Shown here: positions 42,828-51,507 of the stretch, one piece after another
Numbering within the stretch: position 1 is the stretch's first letter
Layout: each line of letters opens with the position of its first letter
Origin: JALZOC01 sp031361295
Lineage (GTDB): Bacteria > Acidobacteriota > Vicinamibacteria > Vicinamibacterales > 2-12-FULL-66-21
Direction of reading: 5' to 3'
NCBI GenBank assembly: GCA_031361295.1
Contig: JANMCN010000301.1
Location: forward strand, 23,093 to 87,092
DNA length: 64,000 nucleotides
Notes under the pieces: model-generated
Databases searched by the model: none
Seen by the model: only the letters and a program-made list of their open reading frames with translations
Told to the model about the DNA's origin: nothing
Translations under genes and position numbers: made by a program

Positions 42828-44972
42828 ATGAAGGCGACTGCGGTCAGCAACGGCAGCAGCACGAAGACCGGGCGCGGGCGTGAGAGCTCTCACGGCCTCA
42901 CCCGTGACGACCTCCTCCACGCCTATCGCCTGATGCTGCTGTCGCGCCGTATCGACGACAAGGAAATCCAGCTCAAGAACCAGAGCCTGATTTTCTTCCA
43001 GATCAGCGGAGCGGGCCACGAGGCGGTCCTCGCGGCCGCCGGAATGGCGCTCAAGTCGGGGCACGACTGGTTTTATCCCTACTACCGCGACCGGGCCTTG
43101 TGCCTGGCACTGGGCGTCACCCCGTACGAGATGTTCCTGAGCGCCGTGGGCGCCAGGGATGACCCGAGCTCGGGCGGCCGTCAGATGCCCTCGCACTGGG
43201 GCCACAAGGTCCACCACATCGTGTCCGGATCGAGCCCGACCGGCACCCAATGTCTGCACGCGATCGGCTCGGCCGAGGCCGGAGCGCTGTTCGACAGGAT
43301 CCCCTCCATCGAAGGACGAGAGCGCGAGTTCCACGACGACGAAGTCGTGTATGTGTCGATCGGAGAAGGCGCCTCGAGCGAAGGAGAATTCTGGGAGTCG
43401 CTGAACGCCGCCTGCCTTGGACGGCTGCCGGTCGTCTATCTGATCGAAGACAACGGGTACGCGATTTCGGTGCCCGTCGAGGTGCAGACGGCCGGGGGCG
43501 ACCTCTCACGGCTGGTCGCCGCCTTCCCAGGCCTGATGGTGCAGAGCATCGACGGCACCGACTTCGTCGAGAGCTACCTGGCGATGACCGACGCCGTCGC
43601 GTACGCCCGCGCGCGAAAAGGCCCGGCGCTGGTGCACGCCAGGGTCGTGCGGCCCTACTCGCATTCGTTGTCGGACGACGAGAAGCTGTACAAGACCGCG
43701 GAGGAGCGGGCGGCCGAAGCCAAGCGCGATCCGATCGTGCGGCTGGCGGCTTTCCTGAGAGCGGAAGGTCTTGCGAGCGAACTGGATCTCCAGGGCATCG
43801 CCCAGGACGTGCAGGCCGAAGTCAACGCGGCGGCCGATCGCGCGATTGCGGCGCCGAAGCCGACAGCAGACACGGTCGCGCTCTACGTCTACAGCCCTGA
43901 CGTGGACCCGACGTCAGACGCCTTCAGCACCACGCCGGCGCCCGCGGGCAAGCCCGACACCATGGTCGCGGCGATCAACCGCACGCTCAGAGACGAGATG
44001 ACGAGGGATCCCCGGATCGTGGTCTTCGGCGAGGACGTGGCCGACGTGAGCCGCGAGGCCGCGCTCGGCAGCGTGTCGGGCAAGGGGGGCGTGTTCAAGG
44101 TCACCCACGGGCTGCAGCGTGAGTTCGGCGCCGCGCGGGTGTTCAACACCCCGCTGGCCGAGGCGGCGATCATCGGCCGCGCCATCGGCATGGCGGTCAG
44201 GGGCATCAAGCCGGTCGTCGAGATCCAGTTCTTCGACTACATCTGGCCCGCGATGATGCAGATGCGCGACGAAATGTCGATGCTCCGGTACCGATCCAAC
44301 AACGAGTTCGCCTGCCCCATCGTGATCCGCACCGCCATCGGCGGCTACCTGCGGGGCGGGGCGCCGTACCACAGCCAGTCGGGCGAGAGCATCTTTGCGC
44401 ACTGCCCGGGCATCCGCGTGGTCTTCCCCTCGAACGCGCAGGATGCCGCGGGCCTTCTCCGCACGTCGATCCGCTGCCAGGATCCGGTGCTGTTCCTGGA
44501 GCACAAACACCTCTACCGGCAGACCTACAACAAGGGCGAGTACCCGGGCCCCGATTACATGGTCCCGTTCGGCACTTCTTCGGTCCGCCGCAACGGGACC
44601 GATGTCGTCGTCATCACCTGGGGCGCCCTCGTGCAGCGATCGCTGCTGGCCGCGCAGCAGGCGGAGAAGGACGGCATCAGCGTGATGGTCATCGATCTGC
44701 GGACGATTGCCCCGTTCGACTGGGCGGGGATCTCCGCGGCCGTGAGGAAGACCAGCCGCGTCATCATCGCGCACGAAGACCAGCTCACATGCGGATTCGG
44801 AGCGGAGCTGGCCGCACGCATCGCCGACGAGCTGTTCGAGCATCTGGACGCGCCCGTCCGCCGGGTGGCCGCGCTCGACACTCCCGTGGCTTACCACCCC
44901 GATCTCGAGGAGGCCATCCTTCCGCAGTCGGCGGACGTCCTCAAAGCCATCAAAGACCTCGCACGCTACTGA
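42828..44972 (+). CDS. fused alpha/beta 2-oxo acid dehydrogenase E1 (branched-chain type)
   Basis: A 714-aa protein in which the E1 alpha and beta subunits of a 2-oxoisovalerate/acetoin-type dehydrogenase are fused. The alpha part (about 25-370) has QLKNQSLIFFQISGAGHEAV, YYRDRALCLALGVTPYEMFL and the thiamine-diphosphate segment IGEGASSEGEFWESLN...IEDNGYAIS. After a linker (about 380-395) the beta part begins MVAAINRTLRDEMTRDPRIV and has FGEDVADVSREAALG, FNTPLAEAAIIGRAIGMAVR and PYHSQSGESIFAHCPGI. No E2 or E3 gene is next to it. ATG 42828 follows a long leader with a TATAAT box. The fused form is known in other phyla; the preferred oxo acid is not clear. Confidence 0.93.
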   Translation: MKATAVSNGSSTKTGRGRESSHGLTRDDLLHAYRLMLLSRRIDDKEIQLKNQSLIFFQISGAGHEAVLAAAGMALKSGHDWFYPYYRDRALCLALGVTPYEMFLSAVGARDDPSSGGRQMPSHWGHKVHHIVSGSSPTGTQCLHAIGSAEAGALFDRIPSIEGREREFHDDEVVYVSIGEGASSEGEFWESLNAACLGRLPVVYLIEDNGYAISVPVEVQTAGGDLSRLVAAFPGLMVQSIDGTDFVESYLAMTDAVAYARARKGPALVHARVVRPYSHSLSDDEKLYKTAEERAAEAKRDPIVRLAAFLRAEGLASELDLQGIAQDVQAEVNAAADRAIAAPKPTADTVALYVYSPDVDPTSDAFSTTPAPAGKPDTMVAAINRTLRDEMTRDPRIVVFGEDVADVSREAALGSVSGKGGVFKVTHGLQREFGAARVFNTPLAEAAIIGRAIGMAVRGIKPVVEIQFFDYIWPAMMQMRDEMSMLRYRSNNEFACPIVIRTAIGGYLRGGAPYHSQSGESIFAHCPGIRVVFPSNAQDAAGLLRTSIRCQDPVLFLEHKHLYRQTYNKGEYPGPDYMVPFGTSSVRRNGTDVVVITWGALVQRSLLAAQQAEKDGISVMVIDLRTIAPFDWAGISAAVRKTSRVIIAHEDQLTCGFGAELAARIADELFEHLDAPVRRVAALDTPVAYHPDLEEAILPQSADVLKAIKDLARY

Positions 44973-44986
44973 GCGCGAGATTTTCG

Positions 44987-45990
44987 GTGCGCGCCTTCCT
45001 CTTCGCCGCGTTCACCGTTGGATTCGCCGCCGCCGCCGCGGCACAGATCGAAGAGCGCAGCTCCATTGGCGCGCTGCCGGCCCACGCCGCGGGGGTGTTC
45101 GAAGAGATCGCGGCCTGCCACGTCTCGCCGAGCGGCACGTACCTGGTGTTCGACAGGCGCGCCCATGCGGTTTATACGTTCGCCCGCGGCGGTGACACGC
45201 CCCGGAAATCGTCCAGATCGGCAGCGAGACCGGGCGCATCATCCGGCCGACCGCGTTCGACTCGGCGCCCGACGGGACCTTCGTGGTCGCCGATGCACCC
45301 GGCGATCAGCGCCGTCTCCAGTTCTTCACCGCATCCGGGTCCGCCCTGGGCGGCTTCACCGTGGCCGGGCGTCCTGTTCCGCTCATCACCCTGGGAAACA
45401 TGACGCTCAGCGGACTCGGTTCGTTGAAGTACACCGGGCGCAGCATTCTTCTCAGTCAGCCGGACACGGGCGCGCTCGCGACGGAGTACGGCCTGAACGG
45501 CGCGGCGCTGCGCGCCTTCGGCGAGCTGCGAGCCACGGGACAGGAGAAGGACCGCGCAGTCCACGAGGCGTTGAACATGGGCCTGGCGCTGCCGGTGCCA
45601 GGCGGAGGCTACTACTTCGTGTTCCTCTCGGGAGTGCCGCTATTCCGGAAGTACGACGCGGCGGGCAAGCTGCTGTTCGAGCGGCACATCGAAGGGGTGG
45701 AGGTGGACCCGTACCTGAGCCAGATGCCGGGAACCTGGCCTCGTCGACGCACCGCCGACGGCGAAATCCCCCTCGTCCCTTCCATGATCCGGACCGCCGG
45801 GGTCGATGCCGACGGAAATCTCTGGGTTTCGCTCGTCGCGCCGTTCACGTACGTGTACGACAGCTCCGGTGAGAAGCGCCACACCGTCCGGTTCCGCGCG
45901 GCCGGAATCATGGCGCCGACCAGCTTCTTCTTCACCCCCGACGCAAAGGTACTGGTGGCGCCGGGATGCTACACGTTCTCCACGAAGTGA
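44987..45990 (+). pseudogene. secreted beta-propeller-like protein, broken by one frameshift
   Basis: Two reading frames here make one protein. The first frame starts with GTG 44987 and encodes a signal peptide (RAFLFAAFTVGFAAAAAA) followed by a domain ending VYTFARGGDTPRK. The second frame, from about 45195, begins APEIVQIGSETGRIIRPTAF and continues through LQFFTASGSALGGFTVAG to the stop at 45990. The switch lies near 45195-45206 within GACACGCCCCGG; one extra base there would give a continuous protein of about 334 residues. The later part (GVDADGNLWVSLVAPFTYVY) is a typical NHL/6-bladed propeller. This may be a true frameshift or a sequencing error at GCCCC. It lies just after the E1 gene. 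Confidence 0.75.
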
Positions 45991-46006
45991 TGTCCCGAGC
46001 CCCGCG

Positions 46007-46438
46007 TCAGATCAGTTTGCCGACTGGTCCCAGGTCCAGGTTGAGCTCGTGCGGCTCGAGCCCGAACTGCGTGCCGACATAACGGACGGTCTCTTCGAGC
46101 CGCATCAGGGCCAGGCCGACGGCCTCGGTCTCTTCGGCGGTCAGCGTGCCCGCGTCCATTCTCCTGAGGGCCTGGCGTTCCAGCAGTTGCCGGATGAACT
46201 CCACCAGCGTGAGCACCAGCTTCCCCACCGACCGACGCACGTCCTCGGCGTCCGCGTTCCAGCGATGGGGCTGAGACGACGACAGCCGGTTGAGTTCCTG
46301 TCGGAGAGACTCGATTTCGCGAACTTCCACGCCGGCGAGCTCCGGCGTCCGGCCACCGAACCGGGAGGCTGTGGCGGCTGACGGCCGACGCCGCACCGGT
46401 CTTTTCGTCGTGGCGGCCTTCCGCTTCGACGACTTCAT
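46007..46438 (-). CDS. gvpK: gas vesicle protein GvpK with basic N-terminal tail
   Basis: A 143-aa GvpK homologue. The C-terminal domain has SVGKLVLTLVEFIRQLLERQ, LRRMDAGTLTAEE and the ending VGTQFGLEPHELNLDLGPVG, the family signature. The N-terminus is unusual: KSSKRKAATTKRPVRRRPSA is strongly basic. I chose ATG 46438 since it overlaps the preceding GvpF/L stop (ATGA); an ATG six bases earlier (MDMKSS) is also possible. GvpK is needed for gas-vesicle assembly in many clusters, including actinobacterial ones, where it is also the last gene, as here. The exact role is not known. Confidence 0.93.
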   Translation of the reverse strand: MKSSKRKAATTKRPVRRRPSAATASRFGGRTPELAGVEVREIESLRQELNRLSSSQPHRWNADAEDVRRSVGKLVLTLVEFIRQLLERQALRRMDAGTLTAEETEAVGLALMRLEETVRYVGTQFGLEPHELNLDLGPVGKLI

Positions 46439-47094
46439 GTCCATAGGTCCGGCGCGAAGGCAAAGGGCGCCCACGGCCCTGTCACGGTCAGGGTGCCCTG
46501 CTCGCGTCGCGCCTGCAGCGGCGCGAGCAGATCGCGGTACGCCTCGACACCGTCCGCCTGGATCAGGTGGTACAGCATCGCGATCGTGCGGCCCCGCCCC
46601 GCCTCGAAGCGCTCAGCCACGACCATCTCACGCACGGCGTCCGCCACCGCGGCCAGCGTCTGCGGCCGCGCCGACCGCTGTCTGCGGGCCTCGATATACG
46701 CCGTGCCGGATTGTTCGCCCGCGGGCCCCCGCGGCTGCCCGGCCTCCGCGGCGAGCTCGGACCCGAGCAGACGGATCGTCATCTGTCTCCGTCCTTGCAC
46801 CAGTTGGAGGGCTTCCTTGATGACGTCGCGGCGCCGGCCGACAATCGCCTCGAGCTCCGGCGCAGCGAGGAAGGTCCCGAAGCGTGCCGGCAGCACGGCG
46901 TCCACCCGCGCTCCGAGAGCGGCAATCACTTCGTGCTGACGTCGAAGCGCCGGTTCCGAAACCGACGGCGCACGGACGGCGCGTTCGACCGCCGCGTATA
47001 CGTCGCCGCTCCGGACGAACCGTACGGCATGCCCCGCCGACTCGAAGGGCGCGCACGCCTCGCCTGTCAGCGCGAACACGTACAACCCGTTCAC
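46435..47094 (-). CDS. gas vesicle protein GvpL/F, third paralogue
   Basis: A 219-aa GvpL/GvpF protein. It starts GTG with NGLYVFALTGEACAPF, then LRRQHEVIAALGARVDAVLP and ARFGTF, the core of the family, and ends LTVTGPWAPFAFAPDLWT, the terminal GPWxPxxF motif. These proteins sit near or in the vesicle shell and interact with GvpA in other systems. This copy is shorter than the others (316 and 258 aa). Its start overlaps the preceding small GvpA-family gene, and its stop overlaps gvpK, so this is one translationally coupled set. Confidence 0.9.
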   Translation of the reverse strand: MNGLYVFALTGEACAPFESAGHAVRFVRSGDVYAAVERAVRAPSVSEPALRRQHEVIAALGARVDAVLPARFGTFLAAPELEAIVGRRRDVIKEALQLVQGRRQMTIRLLGSELAAEAGQPRGPAGEQSGTAYIEARRQRSARPQTLAAVADAVREMVVAERFEAGRGRTIAMLYHLIQADGVEAYRDLLAPLQARREQGTLTVTGPWAPFAFAPDLWT

Positions 47095-47414
47095 CGTCGT
47101 CCTCCCGGCAGCACGCGATCAGCGGCGCAGATCAGGGCTGAGAGGCGTACGTAGACGAGGTCGACGTTGGCCAGTGAGAGGATGAGGTCGGCGTTCAGCA
47201 CGACTCCGCGGTTCAGCAGATTGTCGACCACGTCGAGCAGAGACGTTTCGGCATCGTCGATGATGCGCGCAACGGTGCTGCGCCGCACCGTCTTCGGAGG
47301 GATCGCCGTACGGGCCAGGACCGGACGCGTTGTTTTGGGGGGCGGGGGCGTGCGCTGTCGTTTCGCCGGCCTGCGAGGCGGTACTGTCGAGCGCCGGCGT
47401 TCCGTGGGGCTCAT
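47091..47414 (-). CDS. GvpA-family minor protein (GvpS/GvpM/GvpJ-like) with basic N-terminus
   Basis: A 107-aa protein in which residues about 55-103 are a GvpA-family domain: TSLLDVVDNLLNRGVVLNAD, LILSLANVDLVYVRLSALIC. The first 50 residues are Arg/Pro/Lys/Thr-rich (SPTERRRSTVPPRRPAKRQ, then PPPPKTTRPVLARTAIPP), unlike any structural GvpA. Position between a GvpL and the last GvpL/GvpK pair resembles gvpS in actinobacterial clusters, hence my best match, but GvpM or GvpJ are possible. It overlaps both neighbouring genes by four bases. Confidence 0.82.
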   Translation of the reverse strand: MSPTERRRSTVPPRRPAKRQRTPPPPKTTRPVLARTAIPPKTVRRSTVARIIDDAETSLLDVVDNLLNRGVVLNADLILSLANVDLVYVRLSALICAADRVLPGGRR

Positions 47415-48187
47415 GGCCGGGGCTCGGGCTGCACGAAGTTGTAGGCGGGCCAGGGCCCCGACAGCGTCAGGTCCATGCCTGCGGCGACACCTCCCGCCGC
47501 GAGGCGCTTCGCGGTTGACTTGAACTGCGAGCGGCGGGGTGCAGGCACCAGGAATGCGGCGTCGAGCAAGGGCGGCGCCGCGGCACCGTCCGGAACGTCG
47601 TGACGGCGACGCACGTCACGTGCGATGGCGGCCAGGGCTTCGTATGCGGCCAGAGCGCTCTCGGCAGCGGCACGCACCGCGTCCCGGGTACTGTCTCGCG
47701 CCTGCTTCCTGGCCGCGAGAAAGGCCGCTCCGGACGCCGGCCGCGCGGTCCGGAGTGTCGTCCGCTCGACGGAGCGCGGCTGCCGCGTGATGCGCACCCC
47801 CCATTCCTCGCACCCGGCGATGCGCTTCACGAGAGCGATGATCTGGCGTGCCCGTGATCGCGTGGCTTCTACCGCGCGATCGTCCGTCGAGAACATGGTG
47901 AACAGCTTCATCGGCACGACGGTGGAGTGCCGATGTCGGGCGCACTGCTCCACGATATGCTCGTGCGCCATCGCGACCTTCGCGACCCACTTCAGATCGC
48001 GGAGTCCGTGCTCGAGCGCGTCCTCGCCGTAGACGTCGAGCGGCACCGCCGCGACGACGATCCAGAGCGACCGCCCCGCGGCATGCACCGTCAGGCGGCC
48101 CGCACCCGGAACGCCGCCCGAGACGCGGCGGAGGACTGGCGCGTTCGAGGCGTGGACGACGCAGTAGAGGTACGTGGCGCTGCCCAT
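47411..48187 (-). CDS. gas vesicle protein GvpL/F, second paralogue
   Basis: A 258-aa GvpL/F protein. It starts GSATYLYCVVHASNAPVLRR, the usual first strand of the family, has LKWVAKVAMAHEHIVEQCAR and TVVPMKLFTMFSTDDR, and ends LTLSGPWPAYNFVQPEPRP, the family end motif. I chose ATG 48187 because homology begins there; the frame upstream would add about 20 residues. It is between the ArsA-like ATPase and the GvpA-family minor gene. Its position matches that of gvpL in the A-F-G-...-L-S-K order. Confidence 0.9.
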   Translation of the reverse strand: MGSATYLYCVVHASNAPVLRRVSGGVPGAGRLTVHAAGRSLWIVVAAVPLDVYGEDALEHGLRDLKWVAKVAMAHEHIVEQCARHRHSTVVPMKLFTMFSTDDRAVEATRSRARQIIALVKRIAGCEEWGVRITRQPRSVERTTLRTARPASGAAFLAARKQARDSTRDAVRAAAESALAAYEALAAIARDVRRRHDVPDGAAAPPLLDAAFLVPAPRRSQFKSTAKRLAAGGVAAGMDLTLSGPWPAYNFVQPEPRP

Positions 48188-48207
48188 GGGTGAAAATCGA
48201 TGATATC

Positions 48208-50241
48208 TCACCAGCGAATCGGACTCCCGGCATCGCGGATCCGCCACGAAGAATGCCAGCGGCGGAGTCCATGGATGCCGTGGGGGGGAGGCAGCTCCGC
48301 GGGTGCCACGACGACAGGCACCCGCTTCCGGGCGGCGCCGAACGTCACCCGCTCAATCTTCCGCAGCTCGCGTGCCTGCGCGAGCGACGCGGCGCGACAG
48401 CGCGCGCACGTGCCTCGACCGACCGCATTGACGAGGATCACCGGGACATCCACCTGCATCGCCTTCAGCCGCAACAGCAGCCTGCGGGTCTCCTCCCGCG
48501 GCAGCGCAGCCGGACGCGTCACGGCGATGAACGACGTCTTCGCCGGATCGGTGAGCAGCGCGCGCAGCCGCCCCAGGCCCTGGGACATCCTGAGGAGCAC
48601 CGCGCCAAGCTCGCCCACCCCGGCGACCGGCTGATACTTCAGGAGAATGGACATCAGCGCGCGCGCCCAGTCGTGCACGAGCGCCGGCATTTCGAGCAGG
48701 CGCAGCGCGTGGCCGCTCGGCGCCGTATCCATCACGATGACGTCGGACGCGCCGGGCGATCTATCGTCCATGGCCTCCACGACCTCCATGACGGCGGTGA
48801 GCTCGTCGATACCGGGCGGCGCGAGGTCCATCAGACCGTGCATCACACGCCGGTCGTACGCCGCATCGATCCCGACGGCCTCCGAGCCGGAGCGCGACAG
48901 CCTGTCGAACCACCCATCGATGGCTGTCGCGTACCGCTGCCGCGCCTGTCGGAACGCCTGCGCGGCATCCATCTCACGGACGGTCAGATTTCTGGGCCCG
49001 CCGTGGATCGCGGTGCCCGCGGAGGAGACGGGTGCCCCCAGCGCATCACCGAGCGAATGCGCCGGATCGGTAGACAGGAGAAGGACACGCCGGTCCTTGA
49101 ACCGGCGAGCCATGGCGATCGCCGCGGCCGCCGCGCAGGTCGTCTTGCCGACTCCACCCTTTCCACCAAACAGCAGCAGCCGCGTCTCCGCAGTGCCCAG
49201 CGTCGGGGGCGCACCGGGCCTGCCGGGGGCCCGGCACTCACTGGTCGTGCGGCGGCGCCGGTGCCAGTCATCCACTGGCGCGCCCGCTTGCATTTCCGCT
49301 CCGATCGCCCGGAGCGCGCGCAGACCTCGCGGCTCGACATCGCGCTCCACGAGCCCGATCAGTCGGACGTCCGGCAGCCGTTCGCGAAAAGCCCTCACAC
49401 TCAGATCCTCGGCCGCACGCCGCGCATCACACCAGGCGCAGCGACGACTCGGGGCAGGCGTGATCCGGTTGACGATGATGTCCGACAGCAGGAGGCGGCG
49501 CCCCGACAGCTCGGCCGCGGCGTCGGCGGTCTCCTCGATGGCCATCCTCTCCGGGAGCGTGATCCACCTGAAGGTGACGCGCGCCGGATTGCGGAGCATC
49601 CCGGCCAGCCGCTCTCCTTCGTCCGCCATTTCATCGATCAATGCATCTTCCGCGTCCGGGGACCACCGGCCGCGCAGTGCCTCCACGATGACACGGTGCT
49701 TGGCCTGCATGCCGTCGAACACACCCGCGAGCGCCCGGAGGGTACCGGGCGTGTCGAGCATGCGGAGCGTGTGGCCCGTCGGGGCGGTGTCCACAATCAC
49801 GATGTCGTAGGCGCCGGTCCCGGCCAGGCGCGACACCTCCAGGAGCGCGGCGAGCTCGTCGATCCCCGGAAGTGCAAGGCGGAGGAGACGCGAGATGTCG
49901 TCCGCGTCCAGCCACGTGCCTCTGAGCGCGATCCGTTCGAGGACAGCGCGCCGGCCCTCCAGCCACCGGTCGAGGGCAGCCGGTGCGTCGATTTCGGCGC
50001 CGTGCAGCAGCCCGCGGCGGGTCGCGATGCTCCGCGGCTCCGGGCCGAGCACACGACCAAACGCATCACTCAGCGACGGGGCGGGATCGGTGGAGACCAC
50101 CAGCACGCGGCTTCCGCGGGACGCGGCCGTGCAGGCCATGCCGGCGGCACAGGTCGTCTTGCCGACGCCACCTTTGCCACCAACGAAGACGAAATGGGGA
50201 CCTGAAGCTGGAGGGTCAGCCGCGGTCGTCGTGCCGATCAC
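48208..50241 (-). CDS. tandem ArsA/Get3-type ATPase in gas-vesicle operon
   Basis: A 677-aa protein made of two Get3/ArsA-type (anion-pump ATPase) halves. Half 1 has a P-loop GGKGGVGKTT at residues 21-30, STDPAPSLSDAF (switch I with Pro where His is usual), DTAPTGHTLRML (switch II) and a CAWC pair at C268/C271. Half 2 has the same order: GGKGGVGKTT ending near K366, STDPAHSLGDAL, DTAPSGHALRLL, and CARC at C612/C615. Each CxxC could bind zinc as in Get3. A two-domain protein is then a built-in dimer. I start at GTG 50241, 26 bases inside gvpG; the longer form from 50307 would overlap gvpG more. Get3 inserts tail-anchored proteins in eukaryotes; ArsA drives arsenite export. Here a chaperone role in shell assembly is inference. 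Confidence 0.9.
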   Translation of the reverse strand: MIGTTTAADPPASGPHFVFVGGKGGVGKTTCAAGMACTAASRGSRVLVVSTDPAPSLSDAFGRVLGPEPRSIATRRGLLHGAEIDAPAALDRWLEGRRAVLERIALRGTWLDADDISRLLRLALPGIDELAALLEVSRLAGTGAYDIVIVDTAPTGHTLRMLDTPGTLRALAGVFDGMQAKHRVIVEALRGRWSPDAEDALIDEMADEGERLAGMLRNPARVTFRWITLPERMAIEETADAAAELSGRRLLLSDIIVNRITPAPSRRCAWCDARRAAEDLSVRAFRERLPDVRLIGLVERDVEPRGLRALRAIGAEMQAGAPVDDWHRRRRTTSECRAPGRPGAPPTLGTAETRLLLFGGKGGVGKTTCAAAAAIAMARRFKDRRVLLLSTDPAHSLGDALGAPVSSAGTAIHGGPRNLTVREMDAAQAFRQARQRYATAIDGWFDRLSRSGSEAVGIDAAYDRRVMHGLMDLAPPGIDELTAVMEVVEAMDDRSPGASDVIVMDTAPSGHALRLLEMPALVHDWARALMSILLKYQPVAGVGELGAVLLRMSQGLGRLRALLTDPAKTSFIAVTRPAALPREETRRLLLRLKAMQVDVPVILVNAVGRGTCARCRAASLAQARELRKIERVTFGAARKRVPVVVAPAELPPPHGIHGLRRWHSSWRIRDAGSPIRW

Positions 50242-50527
50242 CTTCGAAGGAGGCTTCGATGCCGGTAATCCGGTAGTCGTTCGACGAGAGCGTCGCAGCG
50301 CCGGCACCCTGCCTCCGATCCCGTATCTCGCGCAGTCGCGCGATCACGTCGGCCTCGAACACGTCGAACTCCTCCTGCGTGAGCTCACCGAGCTCCATCC
50401 GCATCTGGGCCGTGAGCAGCTGCTCCCGGAGGGCCGTGTCATCGTTCAGCTCCGTATCCACCGCCGCGGCAATCTTGTCGAACACGAAGCGCAGCCCGCC
50501 GATCAGCATGGAGTCCAGGAGGAACAC
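50216..50527 (-). CDS. gvpG: gas vesicle protein GvpG
   Basis: A 103-aa GvpG homologue. LLDSMLIGGLRFVFDKIAAA is the recognised N-terminal segment, followed by LREQLLTAQMRMELGELTQE and EFDVFEADVIARLREIRD, which forms long helices. The last 30 residues are divergent and polar. It starts two bases after the GvpF gene and overlaps the ATPase gene. GvpG is thought to help assembly with GvpF. Length is typical. Confidence 0.92.
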   Translation of the reverse strand: MFLLDSMLIGGLRFVFDKIAAAVDTELNDDTALREQLLTAQMRMELGELTQEEFDVFEADVIARLREIRDRRQGAGAATLSSNDYRITGIEASFEGDRHDDRG

Positions 50528-50529
50528 CG

Positions 50530-51480
50530 CTATTGCGCCCGTTCGAGCTTGAGCCTGATGTTCACGAAGTTGTACGGCGGCCAGGGGCCCGTGTACTTGA
50601 ACGTCAGCTTGTCGTAGCGCTGCCCGATGTCCTTGACCCTCGCGTCGAACGCCTGCTCGAGATTGCGGGCGACCAGGAACGCGGCGTTCATGATCATCCG
50701 GTCGCCGATGGGCTTGTTCGAGCGCGAGGCGACCGAGACGTCGCGCAGGCCCTCGAAGATTTCCGCGACGTACCGCTCGGACCTGGCCTGCAGGGCTGCG
50801 TCGATCATGCGGCCGTACTGCATGCGCGCAAAGTACGTGGACCCCTTCTGCGACGAAATCTCACCCTTGAGCCGCCTGATGTCGTCGTCGTCGGCCTCGA
50901 TCTCCCGGATGATCTGCTCCCGGTCCCAGAGGACCTTCAGGCCGAATTCGAACTTGTCCTGCATCTTGTTCAGGACGTCGGTGAACGCGTCGTAGGCGGA
51001 GCGGAGCAGCTCCATGATGTCGTCGTCGGTCTTGAACACCGTGCCGAACGACATCGGGATGACGGTGTGCTGCTGCATCACGGTCTCGTTGACGCGCTGG
51101 TGTGCGAGCACGTTGTCGCGCGTCGGGTCCTGCACCACCATCCGCGTCGTGGACACGATGGCCGCGATCTCGCGGTAGTGCACGGTGTGCACCTCGGCGG
51201 GTTCGGGGCCGATCCCGAGCGGGCCGAAACTGAGGGGCTGTTCCGATTTGATCACGCAATAGACGTACTTGCCCCCGTTGGCGACATCGGCCGACGGGAT
51301 GGGCGACGCCATGGCCGGCTTGGGGCCCTGGCGAGGCATCTGGACCCGTTCGAGCTTGCCGCGCGCCGGCTGTACGACGGGTGCCGCCTTGCGCGTCCGC
51401 GTCGATACCGTTCGCACGGCCGCCTTCTTTCGGGACGTGGCCGTCGAGGCGGCGTTGGTCTTCTTCCGTGTCTTAGCCAT
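50530..51480 (-). CDS. gvpF: gas vesicle protein GvpF/L with basic N-terminal extension
   Basis: A 316-aa GvpF/L protein. The first 70 residues form a highly basic extension (KTRKKTNAASTATSRKKAA, then VRTVSTRTRKAAP), followed by the normal family start GGKYVYCVIKSEQPLSFGPL. Conserved parts are VNETVMQQHTVIPMSFGTVF, RMIMNAAFLVARNLEQAFD and the ending TGPWPPYNFVNIRLKLE. Gene order just before gvpG supports the name gvpF. The basic extension is similar in composition to those on GvpK and the GvpA-family minor protein. The length is larger than typical for this family because of the tail. Confidence 0.92.
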   Translation of the reverse strand: MAKTRKKTNAASTATSRKKAAVRTVSTRTRKAAPVVQPARGKLERVQMPRQGPKPAMASPIPSADVANGGKYVYCVIKSEQPLSFGPLGIGPEPAEVHTVHYREIAAIVSTTRMVVQDPTRDNVLAHQRVNETVMQQHTVIPMSFGTVFKTDDDIMELLRSAYDAFTDVLNKMQDKFEFGLKVLWDREQIIREIEADDDDIRRLKGEISSQKGSTYFARMQYGRMIDAALQARSERYVAEIFEGLRDVSVASRSNKPIGDRMIMNAAFLVARNLEQAFDARVKDIGQRYDKLTFKYTGPWPPYNFVNIRLKLERAQ

Positions 51481-51507
51481 ACGTACTCTGAAAAACTCTC
51501 CTGCTGA

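Noticed and set aside
48190..50205. Long plus-strand open frame opposite the tandem ATPase
   Set aside because: Arg/His-rich composition with no family motif; the minus frame has two full P-loops and CxxC pairs.
48208..50241. Arsenite-efflux ATPase role
   Set aside because: No arsB, arsR, arsC or arsD gene is nearby and the gene is embedded in the gvp run; a metal role cannot be excluded by sequence.
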